A model generated the notes under the pieces. The model was not told the DNA's origin. It worked only from the letters and a program-made list of their open reading frames with translations, and made no database searches. Shown here piece by piece: positions 33,643-44,105 of a stretch of 64,000 bases of DNA. Origin of the DNA: CAISIP01 sp031396205 (GTDB lineage Bacteria; Pseudomonadota; Gammaproteobacteria; Burkholderiales; Burkholderiaceae_C); contig JANNKH010000041.1 of assembly GCA_031396205.1 (NCBI GenBank), positions 1 to 64,000 on the forward strand. Direction: 5' to 3'. Numbering within the stretch: the first letter of the stretch is position 1; every line of letters begins with the position of its first letter. Position numbers and translations under genes: made by a program.

Positions 33643-33948
33643 TCAGGCCTTTTTCTCGTCGAACGCCTTGAGCTGGCCGCTGCCGGAGGGCGAGGTCTTA
33701 CTCATGGTCTTTTCGCAGCTGCCCTTGGCCACCAGTGTCCATGCATTGCCCTGGTAGTCGGCTTTGGAGGTGCCGGCGCAAGTGGTTCCGGCGCCTGCGG
33801 CGCAGTCGTTCTTGCCCTTGAGCGCGACGCCGAAGCATTTCTCCTTGTCGGACTGGGCGACGGCCGGCGCCGCGGCCATGGTCATCGCGGCGCCAAATGC
33901 GAGGGCCAGCGCGGCGGATGCATAGCGGGTGGGGGTGGATGTGGTCAC
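33643..33948 (-). CDS. bufA: DUF2282 bufferin precursor (BufA1-like RiPP)
   Basis: A 101-residue exported peptide, start GTG with AAGGAGAT just upstream. Residues 1-31 form a signal peptide ending in PAVA before Gln32. The mature part has four cysteines (38, 49, 57, 78) in the DUF2282 pattern: KCFGVALKGKNDCAAG, then TTCAGTSKADYQGNAWTL and KGSCE. In bufferins the cysteines are modified by the MNIO enzyme and the product chelates copper in the periplasm. It is first in an operon with the maturase, partner and DoxX genes. The Lys/Ser-rich tail after Cys78 is not conserved-looking. Confidence 0.9.
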   Translation of the reverse strand: MTTSTPTRYASAALALAFGAAMTMAAAPAVAQSDKEKCFGVALKGKNDCAAGAGTTCAGTSKADYQGNAWTLVAKGSCEKTMSKTSPSGSGQLKAFDEKKA

Positions 33949-34023
33949 GGGATCTCCTTGTGCGATTGGATCAATGGTCGGGTTGGCGACGCACGGCAGG
34001 CCATCCTGTCGTGCTGGGAATGA

Positions 34024-34048
34024 GTCGTGCGGGCCAGAGCGAACTTAC
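34024..34048 (-). promoter_or_regulatory. Possible ECF-sigma promoter for the bufferin operon
   Basis: On the minus strand GTAAGT (34043-34048) is followed after 15 bases by CGAC (34024-34027). This resembles the GTAAC and CGA-type elements used by ECF sigma factors that control DUF2282/DUF692 operons in other bacteria. The start codon is about 75 bases downstream. No ECF sigma gene is in the window, so this remains a tentative reading. Confidence 0.25.
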
Positions 34049-34080
34049 AGACTGCCGCCGCGCCGCGCCGCGCCGTGCTT

Positions 34081-34111
34081 GCTGGATGCCGCACGCGCTG
34101 GATGCCGCACG
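34081..34111. repeat. Two direct copies of a 15-base unit
   Basis: GCTGGATGCCGCACG occurs at 34081-34095 and again at 34097-34111, with one base between. They lie in the spacer upstream of the bufferin operon. Two copies side by side could be a tandem binding site or a simple slippage product. Confidence 0.6.
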
Positions 34112-34472
34112 ACGCTGATCGCTCGTCTCTGCGCGATTGACCGTCGCGACGGCGGTTGGCGTTTTGGCAACACTGAAGCGGGTTATGCTTTCGCAGATTC
34201 ACGGACCTGGAATACACTGGATGTTGCTTTCTCGCGACAGGCCCCACGTCGCTTCCTTGATCCGGCGGGCCAGCGAAGGCGCCGTTGTCCGTATGGGAAA
34301 TTGTTGATCAATACGCTTCCGATCTGCCCCGAATTGTCCAACCGGTTGTCTAGCCGCCGATCATGCGTGCGCGGCGGGCGCGCGCCAACATGAGCGGGAC
34401 GCCATCGTTCTGGCGGCGCGACATGCTTGTTGGCGATCGCAAGTTGGCCGTCTTGTCCGTTCAAGCCCGACG

Positions 34473-36715
<2,243 letters not shown>

Positions 36716-36719
<4 letters not shown>

Positions 36720-38971
36720 TGCCAAGCACCGACATGCCGGTACTCGACGGGGAGGGCAAGCCATTGCCGGACCTCGAGGCGTTGCGCCGGGCCGTGGATC
36801 AAGCGCTGCTGGACATGGCGTTTGGTCGTCTGCGCCAGAGCGTCGTGTTGACCCTGATCGTCTGTGTGGTCTTCGTTGCGCTGTTCTGGTCGTTTTTTCC
36901 GTCAGACTCCAAGATCATCTGGATCGCCGCGTTGTTGACTGTTTCTGTTTTGCGCTATGCGTTGTGGCAGGTGTACCAGAACAAGCCACAGGGCGCGGTT
37001 TCGCATCGGCACTGGCAGAGACTGTTTCTTGCTGGCGCCGTCGCTGCGGGTTTGAGCTGGGCATACGGGCCGGTGATGATGATGCCGGCCGCCGGTCAGA
37101 TCGAGTCCATGTTGCTGGTGTTGGCGGCGATGGCGGTCAGCGCCGTTTCCATGTCGGCGATGGGGGCGCAGGTAGTGGCGATGATGAGCTTCCAATGCGC
37201 TGTGCTGGCGCCGACCTTGCTGGCACTGGCCGCTACCGGAGGCAGCGTGGAACGCATGGCAGCGGCCGTGGTGTTTGCCGGCATGGTGTCGCTGATGATT
37301 GTCGGGCGCGCCTCCAGCGCCGCGACCCGCTCCTTGATCGAGACCAAATTGCGACTTTCGCAATCCATTGCGGAAACCAGCGCCGCGCGTGAACGGGCCG
37401 AGGCGGCGTCCCACGCCAAGTCCCGGTTCCTGGCCAACATGAGCCACGAACTGCGCTCCCCGCTCAATGCCGTGATCGGCGCCGCACAGTTGCTGCGCGC
37501 CGGCGAACGCGAACCACAGCGGCAGGAACAACTGGTCGACGCCATACAGCGCAGCGGCACCAACCTGCTGGGACTGATCGACAACATCCTGGACCTGTCG
37601 CGCATCGAGGCGGGCGAGTTCCAGCGCGAGCAGCAGGACTTTCACCTGTTCGATTGCATCGACGCGGCGCTGGCGACCGCCGGTTTGGCGGCGCGTGCCA
37701 AGGGCCTGCACCTGGCCTGCATCGTCGACCCCCGATTGCCGGCCTGGCGCCATGGGGACGCCGCTGCGCTGCGCCAGGCGCTGCTCAATTTGCTGGGCAA
37801 CGCGGTGAAGTTCACCCCCGGCGGCGACATCGTGGTCCGGGTGAATCAGGCAGCAGCACCCTTTGACGTGCGCATTGCGATCAGCGATACCGGGATCGGG
37901 ATCAGCCCGAACGCCTTGGAGCACGTGTTCGAGCCGTTCCGCCAGGCTGATGACAGCGCCGTGCGCAGGTTTGGTGGCAGTGGCCTCGGGCTGGCCATCG
38001 TGCGCCAGTTGGTCGAATCCCTGGGAGGCCATGTTTCGGTGGCCAGCAACCCGGGTCAAGGTTCGGTGTTCACGCTGCAGCTGGCCTTGCCCCCGGCGCA
38101 CCGGGGCGCCGATGAACCAGTGGAGCCACCGTGCCGCATCGCATATTTCGAACCCCATCTGCCCAGTGCGGATGCCCTGCGAGCGTTGCTGGAGCGTATG
38201 GGCCACGAGGTGATGCGCTGTGACGATTTGGCGACGCTGCGTGCGTGGTGCGATGGCATCGACAGGAACGCAGACAACGCCTGGTTGCTGGTTTGCATCG
38301 ACACCCCGCGCTCACAACCCGTGTTGCAGCTCGCACGGCAATGTCTGGCGCGCGACCGGATCATCGGGATGTCGGGGGCCGAATCGCTGGATGTTGCGCT
38401 GTCGGATAACGGGCCGGCGTTGTCCCGCAGCGTCGTCAAGCCGGTCCTGCGCTCGGCATTGGCCAGTCGGCTGGTGCGGCCAGATGCGCGGTCTGCACCT
38501 GACCCTGCACCTGGCGCCGCGGTCGGGACGAACCCATTGGCCCCGTCCCATATCCTGGTGGTGGAGGATGATGCGTTGAACCGCACGATTGTCAGCCGGA
38601 TGCTGGAGCACGCCGGTCACAGGGTCAGCCTGGCGGTCGATGGCCATGCTGCCTTGGCGGCACTGCGGGTGCAGGCATTTGCGCTGGTTTTGATGGACTG
38701 GCAGATGCCCGACATGGACGGGCTCGAAGTGACCCGGCGCATTCGCGCTGGCGCTGCCGGCGAGCGCGCACGCCAGGTGCCGATCGTGGCACTGACGGCC
38801 CACGCGTTTGCCGAGGACCGCGCGGCGTGCATGGCCGCCGGCATGAATGATTTCCTGACCAAGCCGGTGCTGGCGAACAGCTTGAACGCAACCATAGCGC
38901 GCTGGACGGGTCCGGGCAGCGCAGCGCATGCGGCCGAGGCACCGCGTACTCCCGTGGAGATCGCGTCATGA
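36716..38971 (+). CDS. Second hybrid histidine kinase, no Hpt domain
   Basis: A 751-residue membrane kinase. Residues 40-195 contain about six hydrophobic segments. The phosphorylated His244 is in NMSHELRSPLNA; the ATPase domain has LLGNAVKFTPGG and GGSGLGLAI. Between about 470 and 590 there is a receiver-like domain without a clear phosphorylation Asp (EPHLPSADALRALLERMGHE), followed by an intact receiver at about 610-730 with LVLMDWQMPDMDG. It lacks an Hpt domain, so it may pass phosphate through the Hpt of the first kinase. Both its start and its stop overlap the neighbouring genes by four bases. Confidence 0.9.
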
Positions 38972-41109
38972 CGATGACTGAGGCCGAGTTAATCGGGGCC
39001 CGCGTGCTGATCGTCGACGACGACCCGCTGATGCGCGGTATGGCGGCCCGGACCCTGCGCCATGCGGGTTTTACGGTTGCCGAGGCCGACGGTGGTGCAG
39101 CGGCACTGGCCATGTTCGAGAGCAAGCCGTTCGAACTGGTGTTGCTGGACGTGATGATGCCCGACATCGATGGCTACGATGTTTGCACCATGATCCGGCG
39201 CCTGCCCCGAGGCGCCCGGGTGCCCGTATTGATGCTCACGGGGCTCAATGACACGGCCTCGATCGACTTGGCCTATCGTGCCGGTGCGACCGACTTCATC
39301 TCAAAGCCGATCAACTGGACCTTGTTGTCGCATCGGGTGCGGTACTCGCTGCGTGCGGGTTTGGCCGTGGAGTCTGCAATGCGCAGCCGCGATCGGCTCG
39401 AACGCGCGCAGGTCATCGCCAATATGGGAAGCTGGGAGATCGCAGTTGACGGCGGTCAGCTGGATTGTTCGCCAGAGCTGGCGCGGATATTCGGTAGCCA
39501 AGAACACGCCTTTGCGTGCAAGACCGAAGAGGCCTTCCTGGAGCGCGTCTGTGCGCCGGACCGGGCCACGGTGCAGGCCATGCGCCGCATTGCACGCGAG
39601 GAAGGAGTCGCCTACCAGATCACTTTCAAGATCGATCGTCTTGACGGAGCGGTGCGTACCGTGCATGAACAGGCCAGCGCCGTGCTTGATGGCGCAGGGC
39701 GCCAGATTGCAGTGGAAGGCATCACACAGGACATCACCGAACGCGTCGAGGCGGAAAAGCGCATCAACCGGCTTGCCCGCTATGACAGCCTGACCGGATT
39801 GCCCAATCGTGCGTTCTTCGATAAGTTGACGGGTCCCTCGCTGGAGCGATCGCGCCGGCTGGGCAGCAGTTGTGCATTGATGCACCTGGATATCGACCGC
39901 TTCAAATCGGTCAACGACGCGGTGGGCCATGTGGCGGGCGATGCAGTGCTGGTGACGCTGGCCGAGCGGATCCAGTCCTCTATCCGCACGGCGGACCTGG
40001 GATTTACCGGCCGCATGGCCAGCGAGTCGGTGTTTGCGAGGGTCGGCGCGAATGCGTTTACCTTGCTGCTGGTCGACATCGGCGATGACCAGCAGGCCGG
40101 CGCAGTCGCAGAAAGACTGTTGCGAGCGATATCGGTGCCGGTCACCGCCAACGACGGGGAACTCGTGCTCACGGCCAGTGTCGGCATTGCGCTGTTTCCG
40201 CGCGATGCCGCCGATATCGCCAGCCTGACCCGATGCGCCGAACAGGCCGTCTACGCGGCCAAATCGGTGGGGCGTTCGCAGCACCGGTTCTTCGACGAGG
40301 CCATGAACGAACGGGCCAGCGCCCGGCTGGTGCGCGAAGGCGAATTGCGCCGGGCCATTGCCGAAGGCCAGTTGCTGCTGCACTACCAGCCCAAGGTAAA
40401 TGCCGCGGATGGCATGATCGTTGGCGCCGAGGCGCTGGTGCGCTGGCTGCATCCGGTCCAAGGCCTGTTGCCCCCGGGGGATTTCATCCCTCTGGCAGAG
40501 GAGTCGGGTCAGATTCTGGCCTTGACCGACTGGGTGTTGGAGACGGTCTGTTCCGACCTGGCCCGCTGGCGGCGCGAGGGCTTGCCGGAGATCCCGGTGT
40601 CAGTCAATATGGCCAGCCCGAGTTTTGCCAGCGACCAGTTGCCGGCCCACCTGAGTGCCCTGTTGCAACGCCACCAGCTGCCGCTGCATGTGCTGATGCT
40701 GGAGGTGACAGAGTCCTTGCTGATGGACAACGCCGAGCGTGTCGTCGCCCTGCTTGACACCTTGCGCGCGATGGGCTTTGGCGTGTCGCTCGACGATTTC
40801 GGTACCGGCTATTCATCGCTGAGTTATCTGCGCCGGTTTCCGATCGACGAGCTCAAGATCGATCGCTCGTTCGTGACCGATGTATGGCGCGGTGGACGAG
40901 ATGGCGCGATCGCCGCATCCATCATCGCTTTGGGACGGGAGTTCGGCCTGCGTGTGGTCGCCGAAGGCGTCGAGACGATCGAGCAGGCCAGCTACCTGCT
41001 CAGGCTCGGTTGCGCTACGCAGCAGGGTTATCTGTTTGCGCGCCCGCTGGCAGGCGAGGCTTTCAGGCAGCTACTGGCCAATGGTCGCATCGGTTCGTCG
41101 TTGCAATAG
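38968..41109 (+). CDS. Response regulator: receiver, PAS-like, degenerate GGDEF, EAL
   Basis: A 713-residue output protein of the kinase cluster. A receiver domain (residues 10-125) has Asp61 in LVLLDVMMPDIDG. A PAS-like region (about 140-260) follows. The GGDEF domain (about 265-430) keeps SLTGLPNRAFF, but its catalytic motif is replaced by RVGANAFTLLLVD, so it cannot make c-di-GMP in the normal way. The EAL domain (about 445-705) keeps GAEALVRW, LEVTES and DDFGTGYSSLSYL, so it probably degrades c-di-GMP under control of phosphorylation. Its start overlaps the second kinase gene by four bases. Confidence 0.92.
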   Translation: MTMTEAELIGARVLIVDDDPLMRGMAARTLRHAGFTVAEADGGAAALAMFESKPFELVLLDVMMPDIDGYDVCTMIRRLPRGARVPVLMLTGLNDTASIDLAYRAGATDFISKPINWTLLSHRVRYSLRAGLAVESAMRSRDRLERAQVIANMGSWEIAVDGGQLDCSPELARIFGSQEHAFACKTEEAFLERVCAPDRATVQAMRRIAREEGVAYQITFKIDRLDGAVRTVHEQASAVLDGAGRQIAVEGITQDITERVEAEKRINRLARYDSLTGLPNRAFFDKLTGPSLERSRRLGSSCALMHLDIDRFKSVNDAVGHVAGDAVLVTLAERIQSSIRTADLGFTGRMASESVFARVGANAFTLLLVDIGDDQQAGAVAERLLRAISVPVTANDGELVLTASVGIALFPRDAADIASLTRCAEQAVYAAKSVGRSQHRFFDEAMNERASARLVREGELRRAIAEGQLLLHYQPKVNAADGMIVGAEALVRWLHPVQGLLPPGDFIPLAEESGQILALTDWVLETVCSDLARWRREGLPEIPVSVNMASPSFASDQLPAHLSALLQRHQLPLHVLMLEVTESLLMDNAERVVALLDTLRAMGFGVSLDDFGTGYSSLSYLRRFPIDELKIDRSFVTDVWRGGRDGAIAASIIALGREFGLRVVAEGVETIEQASYLLRLGCATQQGYLFARPLAGEAFRQLLANGRIGSSLQ

Positions 41110-41166
41110 CCATTGCGTTGTCCCGCCGGACGTGCGGGTTGACTGTCGCAGCCTGGGTAGGCGGCG

Positions 41167-42024
41167 TTACCCGGTCCAGGCTTCGCTGCGCAGCCATAGC
41201 TGCGCGGCAAGGTCGGTATCGCGGGCCATGACGCTGGGCGTGCGCGGCTTGCACTGGTCGTAATACAGTCCGGTATCCCGGGCCACGGCGGGTGACGTGG
41301 AACAGTACAACGAGGTGGCCGCGCCCTCTTCGGTGGAGATCATGCGCAGCTTCATCAGCGGGCGGATAGGCCATGGCACGGCGCGCCAGATGTTGGATGC
41401 CACCACACCGGGATGCAGCGCATAGGTGTTCACCCCACTGCCCGCCAGACGACGACCCAACTCGGCACTGAACAATACATTGGCCAGCTTGGAGTTGCTG
41501 TACTCCGCAATCGCGGTACGACTGCGCGTGGGCTGGCGCAGTGCGTCCCAGTCCAGGCCGGTGGCACGGAAGTGGGCCCGGCTGGCGACGGTCACGATGC
41601 GCGCCGGCGCCGACGCCACGATGCGCTCACGTAGCAGATGCGTGAACAGGAAGGTCCCCATATGGTTGACGCCAAATGCGAGCTCGAAGCCGGATGCCGT
41701 CAAGCCGCGCGATCCGGCCATGCCGGCGTTGTTGACCAGCAAGTGCAGCGGCAGGCCCCGGGCCAGGAAGGTCCGCGCACAGGCACGCACGGAGGCAAAG
41801 TCAGCCAGGTCCATCTGCAATGTCTCTACCTGGGGGTTGCCGCTGTCGGTGCGTATTTGCCGCTGCGCCGCCTGTGAGGATGCCGCATTGCGGCAGCTGA
41901 TGAACAGCCGCGCACCCTGGCGTGCCAGTTCGCGCGCGGTCACCAGTCCAATGCCGGTGTTGGCGCCGGTTACCAGTGCGACGCGGCCGGACAAGGGCCC
42001 GCGCGGGGAGGAAGGATCAGGCAT
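41167..42024 (-). CDS. Short-chain dehydrogenase/reductase
   Basis: A 285-residue SDR of the retinol-dehydrogenase-like group. The cofactor loop is TGANTGIG (residues about 20-27), SCRN after the second strand suggests NADP(H), NNAGM is conserved, and the catalytic pair is in YSNSKLANVLF with the Ser in VTVASRAH. Substrate unknown; such enzymes reduce aldehydes or ketones of lipids and xenobiotics. It is convergent with the kinase cluster and lies 34 bases downstream of the phosphatase gene on the same strand. Confidence 0.9.
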   Translation of the reverse strand: MPDPSSPRGPLSGRVALVTGANTGIGLVTARELARQGARLFISCRNAASSQAAQRQIRTDSGNPQVETLQMDLADFASVRACARTFLARGLPLHLLVNNAGMAGSRGLTASGFELAFGVNHMGTFLFTHLLRERIVASAPARIVTVASRAHFRATGLDWDALRQPTRSRTAIAEYSNSKLANVLFSAELGRRLAGSGVNTYALHPGVVASNIWRAVPWPIRPLMKLRMISTEEGAATSLYCSTSPAVARDTGLYYDQCKPRTPSVMARDTDLAAQLWLRSEAWTG

Positions 42025-42058
42025 GGCGTGGTCTCGTTGCGCGTAAGGCGGCAGGGTG

Positions 42059-42727
42059 TCAGGTGTAGGTCACCCAGTCCCGATACGCCGCATCGTCCAG
42101 ATGCGATAGCGTGTTGAAGGTCAGCAAGGTATGGCGTTTCGGGTTGAATGCGAATTCGGTCACCGCGCTGTTGCGGATGCGCATATTGAGTGCGATCGTA
42201 GTCTCCGGTGATGTGCCCAGTATCTGCCCCACGGCGGTCGAGATCGGCCCGCCACTCGATACCAGCAGGACGTTGCCATCATGGTTCTTGCGCACATGTT
42301 CCAGCACCTGCCAGATGCCATCGACGAAATCGGCGTAGCTTGGCATGCCGCGCGGGCTGACCACGCCATTCATCCACTGGGTCAGTCCATCGCGCAGCAA
42401 GCGGAAATGGTGCCGGTATTTTTCCGGCGAATCCGGTTTCTCCAGCGCGCGGGGGTGAACCGTCTCGATGACGGCGGCGCTGTCGTATTCGTTCAGTGCG
42501 GGGAAATCCCGTGCGTCCAGGTTCAGGCCGGCGCCGTCGCGAATGCCGTCCCAGGTCTGCCGGTGCCGGCGCAGGCTGCCGGTGATGGCGGCCTCGAAGC
42601 GCAGTTGCTTATGCGCCAGGTATTGGCCCAGCCTTCGGCTCTGTCGCACGCCCAGTTCGCTGAGTTGGTCGTAATCGTCAGCGCCAAATGAAGCCTGGCC
42701 GTGACGTACGAGGTAGAGCGTGCCCAT
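42059..42727 (-). CDS. Histidine phosphatase family protein
   Basis: A 222-residue protein of the phosphoglycerate-mutase-like histidine phosphatase superfamily. The phosphate-accepting histidine is in LYLVRHGQASFG (residues 4-15); the second basic pocket is in ITGSLRRHRQT, and the late motif is VLLVSSGGPIS, where the usual second histidine is replaced by GGP, which may reduce activity. The ATG at 42727 was chosen because the RHG motif begins right after it; a longer frame to 42859 includes low-complexity repeats. Substrate unknown. It precedes the SDR gene. Confidence 0.85.
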   Translation of the reverse strand: MGTLYLVRHGQASFGADDYDQLSELGVRQSRRLGQYLAHKQLRFEAAITGSLRRHRQTWDGIRDGAGLNLDARDFPALNEYDSAAVIETVHPRALEKPDSPEKYRHHFRLLRDGLTQWMNGVVSPRGMPSYADFVDGIWQVLEHVRKNHDGNVLLVSSGGPISTAVGQILGTSPETTIALNMRIRNSAVTEFAFNPKRHTLLTFNTLSHLDDAAYRDWVTYT

Positions 42728-42794
42728 GGGTCGATTGTGCGTACAGGCCGCGCCGCAGTCAGTCGCGCCAGTGACCCGTAGCCGCGGCGCATAA

Positions 42795-42826
42795 GCACGG
42801 GCAGGCACGGGCAGGCACGGGCAGGC
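42795..42826. repeat. Three tandem copies of a 10-base unit
   Basis: GCACGGGCAG is repeated three times exactly, starting at 42795, 42805 and 42815, followed by GC. It lies between the phosphatase gene and the phospholipase remnant. There are no spacers, so it is not a CRISPR; slippage is the likely origin. Confidence 0.75.
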
Positions 42827-42861
42827 CAAGGCGCACCGGCGCCGCGGCCGTTTCGGCAAGG

Positions 42862-42981
42862 CTAAAGATCCACCAGACTCAGGCCCAGGCTGAGCACGGT
42901 CCGGCGCCGGTTGTAGTCCAGCAGCGAGCCGCCGTAACCGCGAAACAGCTGCGCGTGCCAGTGCAGGCGCCGCGGCGACCG
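42862..42981 (-). pseudogene. pldA: C-terminal relic of outer-membrane phospholipase A
   Basis: In the minus-strand frame ending in TAG at 42862, 39 codons read RSPRRLHWHAQLFRGYGG, then SLLDYNRRRT and VLSLGLSLVDL. This matches the last beta strands of PldA, where G-Y-G-E-S-L-x-D-Y-N and the final G-x-G-x-S-L-x-D are conserved. All upstream PldA sequence, including the catalytic His and Ser, is missing: the reading joins the stop of the YbaN-type gene at 42983 within two codons. It is therefore a remnant left by a deletion. Confidence 0.6.
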
Positions 42982-42982
42982 G

Positions 42983-43468
42983 TTAGCGCGGTTTGGCGTC
43001 GGCGCCGCGGGTCGGAATCCACCATCCGACAACCCAGGCGCCCAGCAGTCCCGTCAGCACCAGCATGACCTGCACCAGCGGTTGGGCACGAAAGGTCCAC
43101 ACCGAGACGGAGATCATGACGAGCATCGAGACCAGCGCGATTGTCTTGACGCGTCGGCTCAGGCTGCGATGGCGCTCCCAGTCGCGCAGCATCGGGCCGA
43201 TCCAGGCATTCTCGCGCATGCGCTGGTGCAGGCGCGGCGATGCCCGGGCATAACAGGCCGCGGCCAGCAACACGAAGGGTGTCGTGGGCAGCCCCGGCAA
43301 TACGACGCCGATCAGCCCCAGGCCCAGGGCGAGGCTGCCGATGAGCCAGAGCAGCCAGCGCAGGGGTCGCGTCAACGGTCGCGCCGGCGGCGCACCTTCG
43401 CAGACCGGATCCGGGTCTGCTGGCGCAGCTGCGGTTGCGTGCCCGGTGTTTGGCTTTTGTAGACGCAT
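42983..43468 (-). CDS. YbaN-family (DUF454) inner-membrane protein
   Basis: A 161-residue membrane protein. DUF454 signature: GLIGVVLPGLPTTPFVLLAAACYARASPR with the preceding helix LLWLIGSLALGLGL; further helices at about 105-125 and 130-150. YbaN-type proteins are widespread but their function is unknown. An N-terminal extension of about 30 residues (rich in Ala, Pro and charged residues) may be cytoplasmic or an over-long start. The stop touches the phospholipase remnant, suggesting a deletion just downstream of this gene. Confidence 0.85.
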   Translation of the reverse strand: MRLQKPNTGHATAAAPADPDPVCEGAPPARPLTRPLRWLLWLIGSLALGLGLIGVVLPGLPTTPFVLLAAACYARASPRLHQRMRENAWIGPMLRDWERHRSLSRRVKTIALVSMLVMISVSVWTFRAQPLVQVMLVLTGLLGAWVVGWWIPTRGADAKPR

Positions 43469-43568
43469 CGGTACTGGATGGTAGTGTGTGCCTGGCTGTG
43501 CCGCGGCGATAGCTCGACTGCCGACTGCCAGTTGGCAGAGCCTGGGGTTCGGCCGGCGCAGTTCCGGC

Positions 43569-44105
43569 TCAGTTCGCCGCGGCTGGCGTTGCCCCGCTGT
43601 CGACCGTCCCTGCGCCCTGGCGTGCGGCCCAGTCCAACTGGGTCAGGTACAGCCGCAGGTCGAACTCGACCTGATGGTAGTCGGGCTCCATATGGCAGCA
43701 CAGTTGGTAGAAGGCCTTGTCATGGGCTCGTTCCTTCAAATGGGCCAGTTCATGCACCGTGATCATGCGCAGGAATGCCAGTGGCGTGTGCCGGAACAGC
43801 GCGGCGATGCGAATCTCGCGCGTGGACTTGAGCCGGCTGCCCTGCACCCGCGACACCGTGGTGTGGGTGCCCAGTGCATGCGCGACCACCTGCAGCTTGT
43901 TGTCGAAGGCGACCTTGGATACCGGTGGCGCGCCGCGCAGGAAGCGGTTCTTGAGCCCGGTCACGTAGTCGTATAGTGCGCTGTCGGTACGGATGGCATG
44001 GCCTTGCGGGTAGCGGCTTTCCAACACGGCGCCCAGTGTGCCGGCGTCCAGCAACGCGCGGGCCTGGTCCTGCAGCGTTTGGGGATAGGCCTGCAGGTAT
44101 TTCAC
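43569..44105 (-). CDS. DUF45/YgjP-type zinc metallopeptidase-like protein
   Basis: A 178-residue protein with GTG start at 44105. The zinc-binding motif is HELAH in ITVHELAHLKERAHDKAF (about residue 130); the third His is probably in HMEPDYHQVEFD. It resembles the short YgjP/WLM-type metallopeptidases (DUF45). Its first codon overlaps the TGA of the dehydratase gene (GTGA), so the two are translationally coupled. Substrate unknown. Much longer open frames over the same DNA are antisense or shifted shadows of the dehydratase. Confidence 0.8.
   Translation of the reverse strand: MKYLQAYPQTLQDQARALLDAGTLGAVLESRYPQGHAIRTDSALYDYVTGLKNRFLRGAPPVSKVAFDNKLQVVAHALGTHTTVSRVQGSRLKSTREIRIAALFRHTPLAFLRMITVHELAHLKERAHDKAFYQLCCHMEPDYHQVEFDLRLYLTQLDWAARQGAGTVDSGATPAAAN

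Larger units (their letters stand above)
33949..34472. other. Divergent regulatory region between bufferin operon and kinase cluster
   Basis: No gene is visible in these 524 bases. The left part holds the leader and ribosome site of the bufferin precursor (minus strand), a possible ECF-type promoter (34024-34048) and GC-rich direct repeats. The right part must hold the promoter of the plus-strand kinase gene. Base composition is less GC-biased from about 34140 to 34340. No tRNA or known RNA was recognised. Confidence 0.5.

Noticed and set aside
42795..42826. Repeats considered as a CRISPR start
   Set aside because: Units are ten bases without spacers; simple tandem duplication.
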